A DNA stretch of 34,851 nt, taken from the NCBI GenBank assembly GCA_022770665.1, contig JALEHL010000033.1:1-34851 (forward strand). Reading direction: 5' to 3'. The notes under the pieces were generated by a model. The model did no database searches and was not told the origin of the DNA. It saw only the letters and a program-made list of their open reading frames with translations. A program made the translations under genes and the position numbers. Source of the stretch: Bacillota bacterium. Lineage in GTDB: Bacteria > Bacillota > Clostridia > Peptostreptococcales > Anaerovoracaceae. Of this stretch, positions 1-8,223 are shown piece by piece. Numbering within the stretch: the stretch's first letter is position 1; each line of letters begins with the position of its first letter.

Positions 1-1247
1 ACCAGCTGGCCGTCTTCCACAGAAACGACCGTATGTACCGGAATGCCTTCCTTCGACAGGAAGTCTCCGCAAAGTCCATCCTGCAGACTGAACGTCTTTC
101 CGCACGGTTCTGCCCAGTTCTGAGTTGTATCCAGCGGAAGACCCATGATGTAATTATAGCATACCCACTGGAAATCTTCCATTCCAAGATCTCCCTGGTT
201 GCACAGAACTGCTACCGCGTAGCCGCCGTCCATAAAGCCGCCCTGCGTGGATACACCATGAAGTCCGCCGGAATGTTCACAGATCATTCTTCCGTTGAAC
301 TCCCTCTTCCAGAGCCCCATGGTATAGAACGGTTTCTTCCGCAGCGGGAACGCTTTTCCAACCATCAGCTCGACGGCTTCTTCCGGAATAACCTGCTTTC
401 CATCCCATTTCCCGCCGTTGCTGAGCATCTGATAATATTTCGTAATATCCTTTGAAGTGGATTTCACACAGGCACATCCACGGAATGGCGGAAGCACAGA
501 CCAGTTATCATCCCAGACCAGTTTTCCGGTTTCTTCATCGATCTCAAACAGGCTGGTGATATTGTCATCACCCGCGAGTTTTCTCGCTTCACTGCAGTCC
601 AGATCCAGAATCGTGCGGGTCATGCCCAGCGGCTTGAAGATCCGTTCCGTGAGGAACTCTTCCAGTGTGATGCCTGCTGCCTGATCTACAATATAGGACA
701 GAAGTGCATAGCCTTCATTGGAGTAGCTCATGTATTCTCCCGGGGCACCCAGCGGCTTATAATTTCCCGCTGTGATGTAATCCACGATATCTTCAATTTT
801 ATCCATCTTGTTCGGAGAAGTGCGGACCATCTCACGGTACCAGTGGGTATCTCTCTCCTTGCTGTTCATAGCGATGGACCATTCCAGCGGTTCCATCGGC
901 GGAATGCCTGCCCGGTGCATTGCAAGAGTCCTGACGGTTACACATTCATCCGCTGCCCCCGGTATATGAAAATCCGGGAAGTATTTTACTACAGGATCTT
1001 CCAGGCTCATCTTCCCTTCCACTGCGAGAATGCAGCAGGCAAGGGCAGTCAGAGACTTGCTCATGGATGCAATTCCGAAAACTGTATCACCGTTTACTTC
1101 TTTTTTTTCTTCCATGTTTCTATATCCGTAGCCCTTTTCGAAAAGGATGCCCTCCGGACCTCGGATACAGATTGCTACACCTGGATACTTTTTCTCTTCG
1201 AACATTTTATCCAGATACAATTCCAGCTCTTTCGTATCTCTTACCAT
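1..1247 (-). CDS. Serine hydrolase, beta-lactamase/class C (S12-like) family, 3' end outside window
   Basis: About 415 codons are visible; the C-terminus lies beyond the left edge. The start is the ATG read at 1247-1245. The fold is that of penicillin-recognising serine hydrolases: the nucleophile motif SMSK is at residues 61-64, the second motif YSN at 175-177, and an HSGG motif at 325-328 takes the place of KTG, as in many class C and esterase-like members. No signal peptide is visible at this start, so the enzyme may be cytoplasmic, acting as a D-aminopeptidase, esterase or peptidase rather than a secreted beta-lactamase. The family is broad and the substrate cannot be told from sequence. 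It lies downstream of dacF on the same strand but is separated from it by 200 nt, so it probably has its own promoter. Confidence 0.85.
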   Translation of the reverse strand, partial: MVRDTKELELYLDKMFEEKKYPGVAICIRGPEGILFEKGYGYRNMEEKKEVNGDTVFGIASMSKSLTALACCILAVEGKMSLEDPVVKYFPDFHIPGAADECVTVRTLAMHRAGIPPMEPLEWSIAMNSKERDTHWYREMVRTSPNKMDKIEDIVDYITAGNYKPLGAPGEYMSYSNEGYALLSYIVDQAAGITLEEFLTERIFKPLGMTRTILDLDCSEARKLAGDDNITSLFEIDEETGKLVWDDNWSVLPPFRGCACVKSTSKDITKYYQMLSNGGKWDGKQVIPEEAVELMVGKAFPLRKKPFYTMGLWKREFNGRMICEHSGGLHGVSTQGGFMDGGYAVAVLCNQGDLGMEDFQWVCYNYIMGLPLDTTQNWAEPCGKTFSLQDGLCGDFLSKEGIPVHTVVSVEDGQL

Positions 1248-1373
1248 TCTCTTTACTCTTCTTTTCTTTATATTTTCATCTCGGCAGGCTTTGTTCTTTT
1301 CCTGCATAAACATGAATACATCTATTTTTCTTTTGCAAAAAACAAGCCAACATGAAAAAGTTGTTCTCTATTG

Positions 1374-1401
1374 AAAATACGGCTTTTTGAAGATTTTGCA
1401 A
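1374..1401 (-). promoter_or_regulatory. Possible sigma-A promoter for the serine hydrolase
   Basis: Reading the minus strand, TTGCAA (1401-1396) is followed after 16 nt by TATTTT (1379-1374), about 125 nt before the start codon. The match is moderate and the region is AT-rich, so chance is possible. Confidence 0.3.
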
Positions 1402-1447
1402 GCAATAATAGGTGTTTTTTCGGGGTGATTCATCCTATTTTAACCCA

Positions 1448-2461
1448 TTATTTCTTTTTTCTGCGCCATACAAACACGCATGCTGCTGCCACGGCTGCTG
1501 CAATTACAATCACTGTAATCCAGATTGCAGGGTTCGGCTTTTTCAGATCCTCTGCAGTTAGGCCTTGTGTCATATCATATAAGGCTACCGTATCAACATA
1601 CGCACCCTGCAGGTAGCCCCCGCTTCCATCGGGAATGTCCTCTCCTCCAAAGACTACCGAATACCAGACCAGGCCATCTTTTTCCATGCAGCCGGTGTAG
1701 CAGTATCCGGATTGCGGAATCCATCCGTCTTTGATACCTTTCATATATTGGACGTATGGATTATCGCACCGCTCATCAGGAAATACCATGCCATTTACAG
1801 GCTCGTAGTCAAATCCTTTCTGCCGCTTATTCGAAGGCGGAATTGTGCCGCCGTCTTGCAGCACCAGTTCCCGGAATTTCTCGAACTGCATCGCATATTC
1901 CGCCATCTTCACCATATCCCTGGCGGAAGTATAATGCTTGTAGGATGACAGGCCCGAAGGGTCGGAAAAATGGGTGTTCTCGCATCCTAGCTCCTCCGCT
2001 TTGGCGTTCATCATATCGGTGAAACCTTTCATGGAGCCGCCGATTTCAAAAGCAAGGGCATTGGCTGCATCGTTTGCGGACCGTACCAGCATGAACCGCA
2101 TACAGTCTTCATATGAGATAACTTCCCCGCCCAGCAGATGCTTCTGCGGGATCATATAGCTGCAGTAATACGGACTGACTGCATCATCCGATACGGTGAA
2201 CTCTCCTTCCAGCTGCGGGTTCTGATCCAGCACCAGTATGGCTGTCATAATCTTCGTCATGCTGGCAGGCAGCCGCTGCTCATCTGCATTTTTTTCGTAC
2301 AGCACGGTGCCGGTGGTCGCTTCATACAGAATCGCCGCGGTGGTGTTTGGCGTCGGATCCTCCTGCGCACTTTCTGCCATGGCGCTTCCCGGCAGAAGCA
2401 GGATCATCAGGCTCAGCAGTAATGCAGCAATATCCTTTTTTCTTCTTTTTTTCTTACACAT
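1448..2461 (-). CDS. dacF: D-alanyl-D-alanine carboxypeptidase (peptidase S11, DacF-like)
   Basis: A 337-residue penicillin-binding protein of the S11 family, which trims the terminal D-Ala from peptidoglycan pentapeptides outside the membrane. A basic N-terminus and hydrophobic stretch (about residues 5-29) form a signal peptide. The catalytic SMTK is at 67-70 and SAN at 128-130. The third motif, normally KTG followed by a Thr/Ala-Gly-x-Cys stretch, reads KDG at 244-246, then WIPQSGYC. One hydrophobic helix (about 312-331) followed by RRKKK anchors the C-terminus in the membrane. The usual long C-terminal domain of DacA/DacF is shortened here. The Thr-to-Asp change in KTG is unusual and could affect substrate or beta-lactam binding. 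The gene is divergent from the sigma-54 activator at 2696, with a promoter for each in the 234-nt gap. Confidence 0.88.
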   Translation of the reverse strand: MCKKKRRKKDIAALLLSLMILLLPGSAMAESAQEDPTPNTTAAILYEATTGTVLYEKNADEQRLPASMTKIMTAILVLDQNPQLEGEFTVSDDAVSPYYCSYMIPQKHLLGGEVISYEDCMRFMLVRSANDAANALAFEIGGSMKGFTDMMNAKAEELGCENTHFSDPSGLSSYKHYTSARDMVKMAEYAMQFEKFRELVLQDGGTIPPSNKRQKGFDYEPVNGMVFPDERCDNPYVQYMKGIKDGWIPQSGYCYTGCMEKDGLVWYSVVFGGEDIPDGSGGYLQGAYVDTVALYDMTQGLTAEDLKKPNPAIWITVIVIAAAVAAACVFVWRRKKK

Positions 2462-2504
2462 GGTTTGCCTTATAAAGTTTAGTATTTTAGAATTTATATT
2501 CGAT

Positions 2505-2533
2505 ATTATAGCACCGACATCCCGATTCGTCTA
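2505..2533 (-). promoter_or_regulatory. Sigma-A promoter for dacF
   Basis: On the minus strand TAGACG (2533-2528), a 17-nt spacer and TATAAT (2510-2505) preceded by TGC (extended -10) lie about 45 nt upstream of the start codon. Confidence 0.6.
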
Positions 2534-2633
2534 TGCTGCATTGTCGAATTTTCATATTTTTTGTGTATTTATTTTTTTCTATAATTTAACTCATAAAATC
2601 GAGAGGCATCCCGGGAGTTTATCTCATTTTATC

Positions 2634-2661
2634 TTGTTTTCGCATCCCATTGTGGTATACT
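2634..2661 (+). promoter_or_regulatory. Sigma-A promoter for the sigma-54 activator
   Basis: TTGTTT (2634-2639), a 16-nt spacer and TATACT (2656-2661) with an extended TGG just before it. The start codon at 2696 follows a strong GGGAGGAGG ribosome binding site. Confidence 0.6.
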
Positions 2662-2695
2662 GTTCGTATAAAAACAGCCGGGAGGAGGGCACATC

Positions 2696-4678
2696 ATGAA
2701 GCATGTCGGTATCGTTTTCGCCAACACGGAAAACGCGGACGCCATGGATTATCTGAAAAAATCACTGGAGAATATTTTCGAGGAATATGTCGAATTTACA
2801 CTGTATTATACGGAACTTTTTCAGGAAGATACGGTCCTCCACGAAGATGCATATTTGATGGAACACGAAGTGCCATTCGAGTATCTGCGGCATCATGTCA
2901 GTGATTACACTGCGATCTTTGCTCTGGAACGCAGTTTTCCGAAGGGAAGTCTGGAACAGATTCTCGCCATTCCGGAGAACACCGATGTGCTCGTTGTCAA
3001 TGATGGAACCAATTCCTCCAAGGAACTGGTTGCCACACTTTCCTATCTGAATGTGGGCCACATAAACATGACACCCCTTGACTTCCCGTTGCGGAATACC
3101 CATGCGTATGATGATTTCTCTGTTGCAATTACCACGGGCGCACCGCAGTACGTGCCGAAACATATAAAAAATGTCATTGATGTAGGTATCCGTCAGATCA
3201 GTTTCAGCACAGTCTACACACTGATGCGTTTTCTGGATCTGGATGTCAACGTGATCAACCGGAACCTGTTCCGCCATATCAAGACACTGGTCGAACCGGA
3301 CACTTCCTATCACGATAACTACATCTTCAGCTATCTGAAGGGGGAAATGCTGGATCATATCTCCAATTCCGGCCCATATGCCATGCTGCTCGTGGACAGC
3401 CGGTTTCGTTCCGTTTTTGCCAATAAAAAAGCACTCTCTTTGTTACATGCCTCAGAAACACGCCATATCAATATCCTGGATTATGTTCCAAAAGATCTGC
3501 TGGAAGAGAACGAAACCATCTCCGCCATCATCAGCGTAAACGGTATCAACTATCACTGCGACAAATACACCTTTTCCATTATGGATGAAACCATCGGCTA
3601 CTTCATTCTGTTTCAAGAAGAAAACGAATTGGAACTTTACAGTCAGCAGAATGTGAAAAAGGGCTATGTGGCGCGTTATCAGTTCCGGGATATTATTCAT
3701 CAGTCTCAGGTCATGGACGACCTCATTTCGAAAATTTCAAAAATTGCACCCACCGACTTTACCGTTCTCCTCAGCGGTGAGAGCGGTACCGGAAAAGAAC
3801 TGATGGCCCAGTCCATCCATAATGGTTCTTTCCGGAACAAGGAACCATTCGTTGCAATCAACTGCGCAGCCCTTCCGGAAAACCTGCTGGAAAGCGAACT
3901 ATTCGGATACGAGCCCGGTGCTTTTACCGGAGCTCGTGAAAAAGGGAAGGTGGGGCTTTTCGAACAGGCCAACCACGGCACGATCTTTCTTGATGAAATC
4001 GGTGATATTTCACCGAAACTGCAAAGCCAGCTTCTTCGTGTCATTCAGGAGAAGCAGATCATGCGCCTGGGCGGTGACCGGCTGATGGATATCGATGTGC
4101 GTCTGATTACTGCTACCAACAAGGATCTTGCAGAAGCGGTCAAAAATGGAGAATTCCGTCAAGACCTGTTCTTCCGGCTGAACGTGCTTGCATTTCATCT
4201 TCCTCCGCTGCGCAATCGGAGAGAAGACATCCCGCTTCTTCTAGAGCATTTCATGGGCCCTGCATATCGCTCTCTGTCCAGTGAGGAACGACGTATTCTG
4301 CTGTCCTATGACTGGCCGGGAAATATCAGAGAAATCGAAAATGTGACAGCATACTATGACGCCCTCAGCTCTCTGCCGGAGTACATCTATCAGAATTCTT
4401 TTGCGATGCCTGATTCCAGACCAGCAAATGCTGCCATGTCTGACCATCTGGAAAAAACACTGCTGAAGCTGATCGAGGCAAATACATCTCTCTCGCACGG
4501 AATCGGACGGACTGCCATGCTGAATTTTCTTCATGAAAACGAACTGGATATCAGTGACAGTCGTCTTCGTAAGATTCTTTCTGATCTGGAGAAAAGGGGG
4601 TTTCTGGAAATTGGCAAGGGCCGCGGCGGTACCATGATCACAGAAGATGGAAGGAATTACCTGCATCGTCTCCTCTGA
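2696..4678 (+). CDS. Sigma-54-dependent transcriptional activator with novel sensor and winged-helix end
   Basis: A 660-residue bacterial enhancer-binding protein that would hydrolyse ATP to open sigma-54 promoters. Residues 1-190 form an alpha/beta sensor that I do not recognise with certainty; it recalls PrpR_N-type effector domains. About 215-320 looks like a PAS domain. The AAA+ core (about 335-560) is complete: Walker A GESGTGKE at 361-368, the sigma-54-contacting GAFTGA at 408-413, and Walker B LDEIGD at 432-437. The C-terminus does not end in the usual Fis helix-turn-helix. Instead, about 590-660 resembles a winged helix (LRKILSDLEKRGFLEIGKG, then a wing). The gene is monocistronic and convergent with the rnf operon, and the intron remnant begins 17 nt past its stop. 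No target promoter is evident next to it, so it may act elsewhere. Confidence 0.85.
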   Translation: MKHVGIVFANTENADAMDYLKKSLENIFEEYVEFTLYYTELFQEDTVLHEDAYLMEHEVPFEYLRHHVSDYTAIFALERSFPKGSLEQILAIPENTDVLVVNDGTNSSKELVATLSYLNVGHINMTPLDFPLRNTHAYDDFSVAITTGAPQYVPKHIKNVIDVGIRQISFSTVYTLMRFLDLDVNVINRNLFRHIKTLVEPDTSYHDNYIFSYLKGEMLDHISNSGPYAMLLVDSRFRSVFANKKALSLLHASETRHINILDYVPKDLLEENETISAIISVNGINYHCDKYTFSIMDETIGYFILFQEENELELYSQQNVKKGYVARYQFRDIIHQSQVMDDLISKISKIAPTDFTVLLSGESGTGKELMAQSIHNGSFRNKEPFVAINCAALPENLLESELFGYEPGAFTGAREKGKVGLFEQANHGTIFLDEIGDISPKLQSQLLRVIQEKQIMRLGGDRLMDIDVRLITATNKDLAEAVKNGEFRQDLFFRLNVLAFHLPPLRNRREDIPLLLEHFMGPAYRSLSSEERRILLSYDWPGNIREIENVTAYYDALSSLPEYIYQNSFAMPDSRPANAAMSDHLEKTLLKLIEANTSLSHGIGRTAMLNFLHENELDISDSRLRKILSDLEKRGFLEIGKGRGGTMITEDGRNYLHRLL

Positions 4679-4728
4679 ATTTTCCATCGAATCGAGTAGG
4701 AGGCGGTGATTAGCCGCCGTCCTCTCAC

Positions 4729-4760
4729 ACCACCGTACGTACCGTTCGGTATACGGCGGT
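4729..4760 (-). ncRNA. Group II intron domain V
   Basis: On the minus strand ACCGCCGTA pairs with TACGGTGGT (one G-U), then TACC pairs with GGTA around a GAAC loop, with a two-nt CG bulge on the 3' side. This is the domain V architecture with a CGC catalytic triad. The ribozyme core therefore appears intact although the protein is not. Confidence 0.75.
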
Positions 4761-4761
4761 T

Positions 4762-5510
4762 TCAATAGTTGACGTGCTTAGACTGATATGCGATGGATAA
4801 GTCATAAAACCCATTGTATATCAGTTTTCTTTTGATAAGGCTCTGTTGACCGTGCTTGTAGCTGATGTGAACCAGTTTCCTCTGCGACTGTTAGCCGCCA
4901 TATGCGCGTAGTATTTTGGAATTCCGAGTTTCATCAGATTTCTCATCTTTGTCCTCGGTAGCTTCCATTGTTTCCATATGCATGCCCTGATTGGATGGTA
5001 CAACCATCCGTTCAATTCCTCTCTTTTCAAATTCTTTATCGAATTCATTCAGATCGATGTTTGCCAGCAGCGGCGACAAGTTCCCGCCCTGCGGGGCACC
5101 TTCTTCCGTTTCTGCGTGATTGCCTGCTGAAACACACGGTCTTTGGCAGTCGGAATACCAAGCTTTCGCATCCCGCCGTCTGGTTTGGGAATCTCCACAC
5201 GTCTTACCGGGTCGGGTGTATATTTTCCCCGTTTGATTCTCCGGATCAGTTCGTCTTTGTTTTCCCTGAAATATGCTCCGGCCTCATCCACGGTCATCCC
5301 GTCGACTCCCGGTGCGCCTTTCCTTTTCCTCACCCTTTTAAAAGCTCTGTTCAGATTGTCTCTGTCCAGTATCTTTTCTAAGAGTTCCGGCTCTGCACTG
5401 TCCCTTTCTTTCCATATCGAGCGGAATGACCTGCGCACTTCCGCATACCCTTCATGTTCCGCACTATCTCTCTGCGGACAGTCATTGTTATCAATGTTTT
5501 CTGCCTTCAT
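4762..5510 (-). pseudogene. ltrA: Group II intron reverse transcriptase/maturase, deleted and frameshifted
   Basis: The start codon at 5510 opens about 135 residues of normal N-terminal RT sequence (LLEKILDRDNLNRAFKRV, GAPGVDGMT, PVRRVEIPKPDGGMRKLGIP, then QQAITQ). Near 5115 the frame jumps directly to EEGAPQGGNLSPLLANIDL, so RT blocks 3-4 are gone. Near 5020 a second jump leads to GWLYHPIRACIWKQWKLP and the maturase end MAANSRRGNWF...VNRALSKEN, so the YADD-containing blocks and much of the thumb are gone. A missing base then puts a stop before the natural ending ...YQSKHVNY, whose stop is at 4762. An intact family member has roughly 420-600 residues. No reverse transcription is possible from this copy. 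Confidence 0.88.
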
Positions 5511-5952
5511 CGGCCACTCCTCCTTTCTCTGTCATACTTAGGACCCCTATTGATTCGGTCCTTCGCTCCACTTCCATTACAGAAGCTTCCTCACTCTACG
5601 ACCTCTGCTGACTTCTGTACGTCCAGCAGTACCTCGCGATACTGGTTACTCTTTTCAGAGCATACCGTACAGACCTCCCCGGGTACTCACACGTTCTTTT
5701 TCTCCGTCCATCTGCCATATTTACCCTGCTTGATTCCGTGTAGCTATTGGGACTTCGACTTGCTATGCAGCCTTACCCTCATGCAGAGCCTGATATGTTT
5801 TCCATTCGTCAGACCGGAGATTTGCCTGCACCTTCCTTCAGATTCTGCCTCGCGACAGACACCCTTGGTGTTCGGCTATATTCTTCCCGCTACCGGGCAG
5901 ATTAGGGACTTTCACCCATTAGAACGTGCGCCCGCCGGGCGCACATAAGCAA

Positions 5953-5993
5953 CCCCCCTGCAGCAGCTGCACTCCACAGCTTCCGCAGGGGGG
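5953..5993 (-). terminator. Terminator hairpin after rnfB, interrupted by the intron
   Basis: CCCCCCTGC (5953-5961) pairs with GCAGGGGGG (5985-5993), and an inner GCTG/CAGC stem (5966-5969/5977-5980) extends it. On the minus strand the hairpin is followed only by TTGCTTAT before the intron begins. On the plus strand it is followed by a T-rich stretch (TATTATTTCATTTT), so it may also stop transcription of the convergent activator gene. Confidence 0.75.
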
Positions 5994-6021
5994 TATTATT
6001 TCATTTTAGAAAGGTTGTCTC

Positions 6022-6933
6022 TTATTCTTCTTTTGGTGTTTCCGCTTCTGCTGCAGAAGCTTCAGCCTTTGGTGCTTCCGCTGCTGGAGCAGGTGCTTTC
6101 GAAGCTGCAGATGCAGCCGATGCAGTCGGCTTTCTCTTGGCTCTCATATTAAGAATTGCGCCGGTCGGGCACTCTTTCGCACAGAGGCCGCAGTTCTTGC
6201 ACTTTTCCGGATCAATCATGGCCAGGTTATCTTCCACATGAATCGCCTCGAACTTGCAGCTCTTCTCACATTTCTTGCATCCGATGCAGCCGTTTGCACA
6301 GTTCTTTCTGGTAACGGCACCCTTATCCTTGGAATTGCACTGAACCACAACTTTGTTCTTGGCAGGTGCAATGCGGATCACATGGTTCGGGCACTGGTTT
6401 GCACAGATGCCGCAGCCCACGCAGAGTTCACGGTTTACAACTGCTACACCATTGCATACCTGAATGGCACCATACGGGCAGGCGGCTGCACAGTCACCCA
6501 GACCCATACAGCCGTAACGACAGGCAGAAAGACCGCCGAAAAGCTGTTTGGCAGCTGCACAGGTTGACAGGCCCTGATATTCCATCAGTGTCTTGGCCGC
6601 TTCGGCATTTCCGTTACACATCACTACAGCAACCTGCGGCTCTGCTGTTCCGGCTTCAACACCCAGGATTGCCGCCAGTTTCGCCGCACAATCTGCGCCG
6701 CCAACCGGGCACTTCGCTGTTCCGATGGACGGATCGGCTGCAAGAGCACCTGCATAGTCGTCACAGCCGGCGAATCCGCAGGCACCGCAATTAGCGCCAG
6801 GAAGTTCTGCACGGAGATTCACAACCGTTTCATCAACTGGCACATAGAAAATCTTGGAAGCAATTGTAAGGATTACGGCAAATACGAAACCCATTGCTGC
6901 AACCAGTATTACTGGTGTAATAATATCCATCAT
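6022..6933 (-). CDS. rnfB: Rnf complex subunit B, multi-cluster ferredoxin-like electron entry
   Basis: A 303-residue subunit of the ferredoxin:NAD+ oxidoreductase that couples electron flow to Na+ or H+ export. One N-terminal membrane helix (about 6-28) is followed by the RnfB-type [4Fe-4S] motif with Cys 49, 52, 57 and 75. Several ferredoxin motifs follow: CRYGCMGLGDCAAACP (138-152), CVGCGICANQCP (171-182), CANGCIGCKKCEKSC (212-226) and CKNCGLCAKECP (245-256). The C-terminus (about 268-303) is a low-complexity Ala/Pro/Glu tail. GGAGG 9 nt upstream supports the first of two adjacent ATGs. It is the last gene of rnfCDGEAB, 19 nt after rnfA, and is followed by the terminator at 5953-5993. Confidence 0.95.
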   Translation of the reverse strand: MMDIITPVILVAAMGFVFAVILTIASKIFYVPVDETVVNLRAELPGANCGACGFAGCDDYAGALAADPSIGTAKCPVGGADCAAKLAAILGVEAGTAEPQVAVVMCNGNAEAAKTLMEYQGLSTCAAAKQLFGGLSACRYGCMGLGDCAAACPYGAIQVCNGVAVVNRELCVGCGICANQCPNHVIRIAPAKNKVVVQCNSKDKGAVTRKNCANGCIGCKKCEKSCKFEAIHVEDNLAMIDPEKCKNCGLCAKECPTGAILNMRAKRKPTASAASAASKAPAPAAEAPKAEASAAEAETPKEE

Positions 6934-6952
6934 TTCAAATCGCCTCCCTCTT

Positions 6953-7525
6953 CTATACTAAACCGCCGAATCCCATGAAAGCAAGGGATAACAGCGCAGC
7001 AGCGGTCATCGTGATCGGCACGCCCTGGAAGGCTCTCGGAACATCCGTGTTGTCCTCAATCTTTCTTCTCATGCCGGAGAAGATGACCATGGCAAGCAGG
7101 AAGCCGATGCCGGCACCCAGAGAGTTCACCAGAGACTGCAGATACGTATAACCGTCATCAATATTGCTGATGCAGACACCGAGTACTGCACAGTTTGTGG
7201 TAATCAGCGGCAGATATACACCCAGCGCCTTATGCAGGGAAGGGATGAACTTTTTCAGTGCCATTTCCACGAACTGCACCAGTGCCGCAATGACAAGAAT
7301 AAACACAATTGTCTGCAGATATCCGATCTCAAACCGGTTCAGAAGCTGCTGAATCGGCCAGGTAACTGCAGTTGCCAGCACCATTACGAAAATTACAGCC
7401 ACACCCATACCAACGGCAGAATCCAGTTTCTTGGATACGCCCAGGAACGGGCAGATACCGAGGAACTGAGCCAGCACATAGTTATTTACCAGAATAATCC
7501 CAAGTAAAATCGAGAAGTAACTCAT
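6953..7525 (-). CDS. rnfA: Rnf complex subunit A, integral membrane
   Basis: A 190-residue hydrophobic protein of the RnfA/NqrE family with about six membrane helices. Conserved cysteines in FLGICPFLG near the N-terminus and TTNCAVLG in the middle belong to the intramembrane Fe-S site shared with RnfE. It forms the ion-conducting membrane part with RnfD and RnfE. Its length is normal for the family. The start codon touches the rnfE stop codon, indicating translational coupling. Confidence 0.95.
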   Translation of the reverse strand: MSYFSILLGIILVNNYVLAQFLGICPFLGVSKKLDSAVGMGVAVIFVMVLATAVTWPIQQLLNRFEIGYLQTIVFILVIAALVQFVEMALKKFIPSLHKALGVYLPLITTNCAVLGVCISNIDDGYTYLQSLVNSLGAGIGFLLAMVIFSGMRRKIEDNTDVPRAFQGVPITMTAAALLSLAFMGFGGLV

Positions 7526-8223
7526 TATGCTTCAACTCCTTTCTCCAGTTCTGCAAGGCATTTTTCCTGCTGGCAGATGGACGCCATCGCACAGCCGTGG
7601 CAGTCGAAGCTGCCTTTCACACCCTTACCTTTCGTAATGAAATTGATGGCAGCGATCGTGCATGCGTAAATGAAGAATCCGCCCGGAGCCAGTGCGATGA
7701 TCATCATCGGATGTGCATTCAGCCAAGGAAGCGCAATACCGAAAATGCTACCTGCACCCAGCAGTTCTCTTACAGCACCGATCACAGTCAGGGACAGAGT
7801 GAACCCAAGGCCCATGCCGATACCATCCAGTGCGGAGTCTACGACATTGTTCTTGGATGCGAACATTTCCGCTCTTCCAAGGATGATGCAGTTTACAACG
7901 ATCAGAGGGATAAATAATCCGAGCGAGTTGTAAAGGGACGGCACGAATGCCTTCAGCACAAACTGCACTACGGTTACGAATCCTGCGATTACAACAATGT
8001 AGCACGGGATTCTTACTTTATCAGGTATAATCTTTGACAACAAGGAAATTACAATATTGGAGCAGATCAGTACAGCCATGGCGGATACGCCCATGCCGGC
8101 ACCGTTCAGAGCCGAGCTGGTGGTCGCCAGTGTCGGACAAGTACCCAGCAGCAGTACCAGGTTCGGGTTTTCCTTGATGATACCTTTCGTCAGGATGGCT
8201 AATTTACTTGATTTCTTTTCCAT
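7525..8223 (-). CDS. rnfE: Rnf complex subunit E, integral membrane
   Basis: A 232-residue RnfE/NqrD-family membrane protein, paralogous to RnfA, with about six helices. VNCIILGRAEMFA carries the conserved intramembrane cysteine. After the last helix a soluble tail has CHGCAMASICQQEKC, a cysteine-rich extension found in some clostridial RnfE proteins. Its role is not known to me. The gene overlaps its neighbours by one nt on each side, consistent with a tightly coupled operon. Confidence 0.95.
   Translation of the reverse strand: MEKKSSKLAILTKGIIKENPNLVLLLGTCPTLATTSSALNGAGMGVSAMAVLICSNIVISLLSKIIPDKVRIPCYIVVIAGFVTVVQFVLKAFVPSLYNSLGLFIPLIVVNCIILGRAEMFASKNNVVDSALDGIGMGLGFTLSLTVIGAVRELLGAGSIFGIALPWLNAHPMMIIALAPGGFFIYACTIAAINFITKGKGVKGSFDCHGCAMASICQQEKCLAELEKGVEA

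Larger units (their letters stand above)
4696..5944 (-). mobile_element. Group II intron, internally deleted (about 1.25 kb left of an expected 2.3-2.5 kb)
   Basis: The minus strand shows a group II intron. The 5' end is GTGCGCCCGG at 5944, forming a short hairpin and followed by the conserved GGTGAAAGTCCC. A structured region of about 430 nt precedes a broken maturase gene (5510-4762), then domain V (4760-4729) and domain VI, ending in CTAC at 4696. The 3' boundary is inferred from the usual AY ending and may be off by a few nt. The intron has the same orientation as the rnf operon. It is inserted 8 nt beyond the stem of the rnf terminator, the kind of site used by terminator-targeting (class C) introns. 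The encoded protein has lost its catalytic centre, so the element cannot move by itself. Confidence 0.85.

Noticed and set aside
4679-5948. Insertion sequence or retron instead of a group II intron
   Set aside because: No terminal inverted repeats or transposase are present. Domain V, the GGTGAAAGTCCC region and a maturase tail together identify a group II intron.
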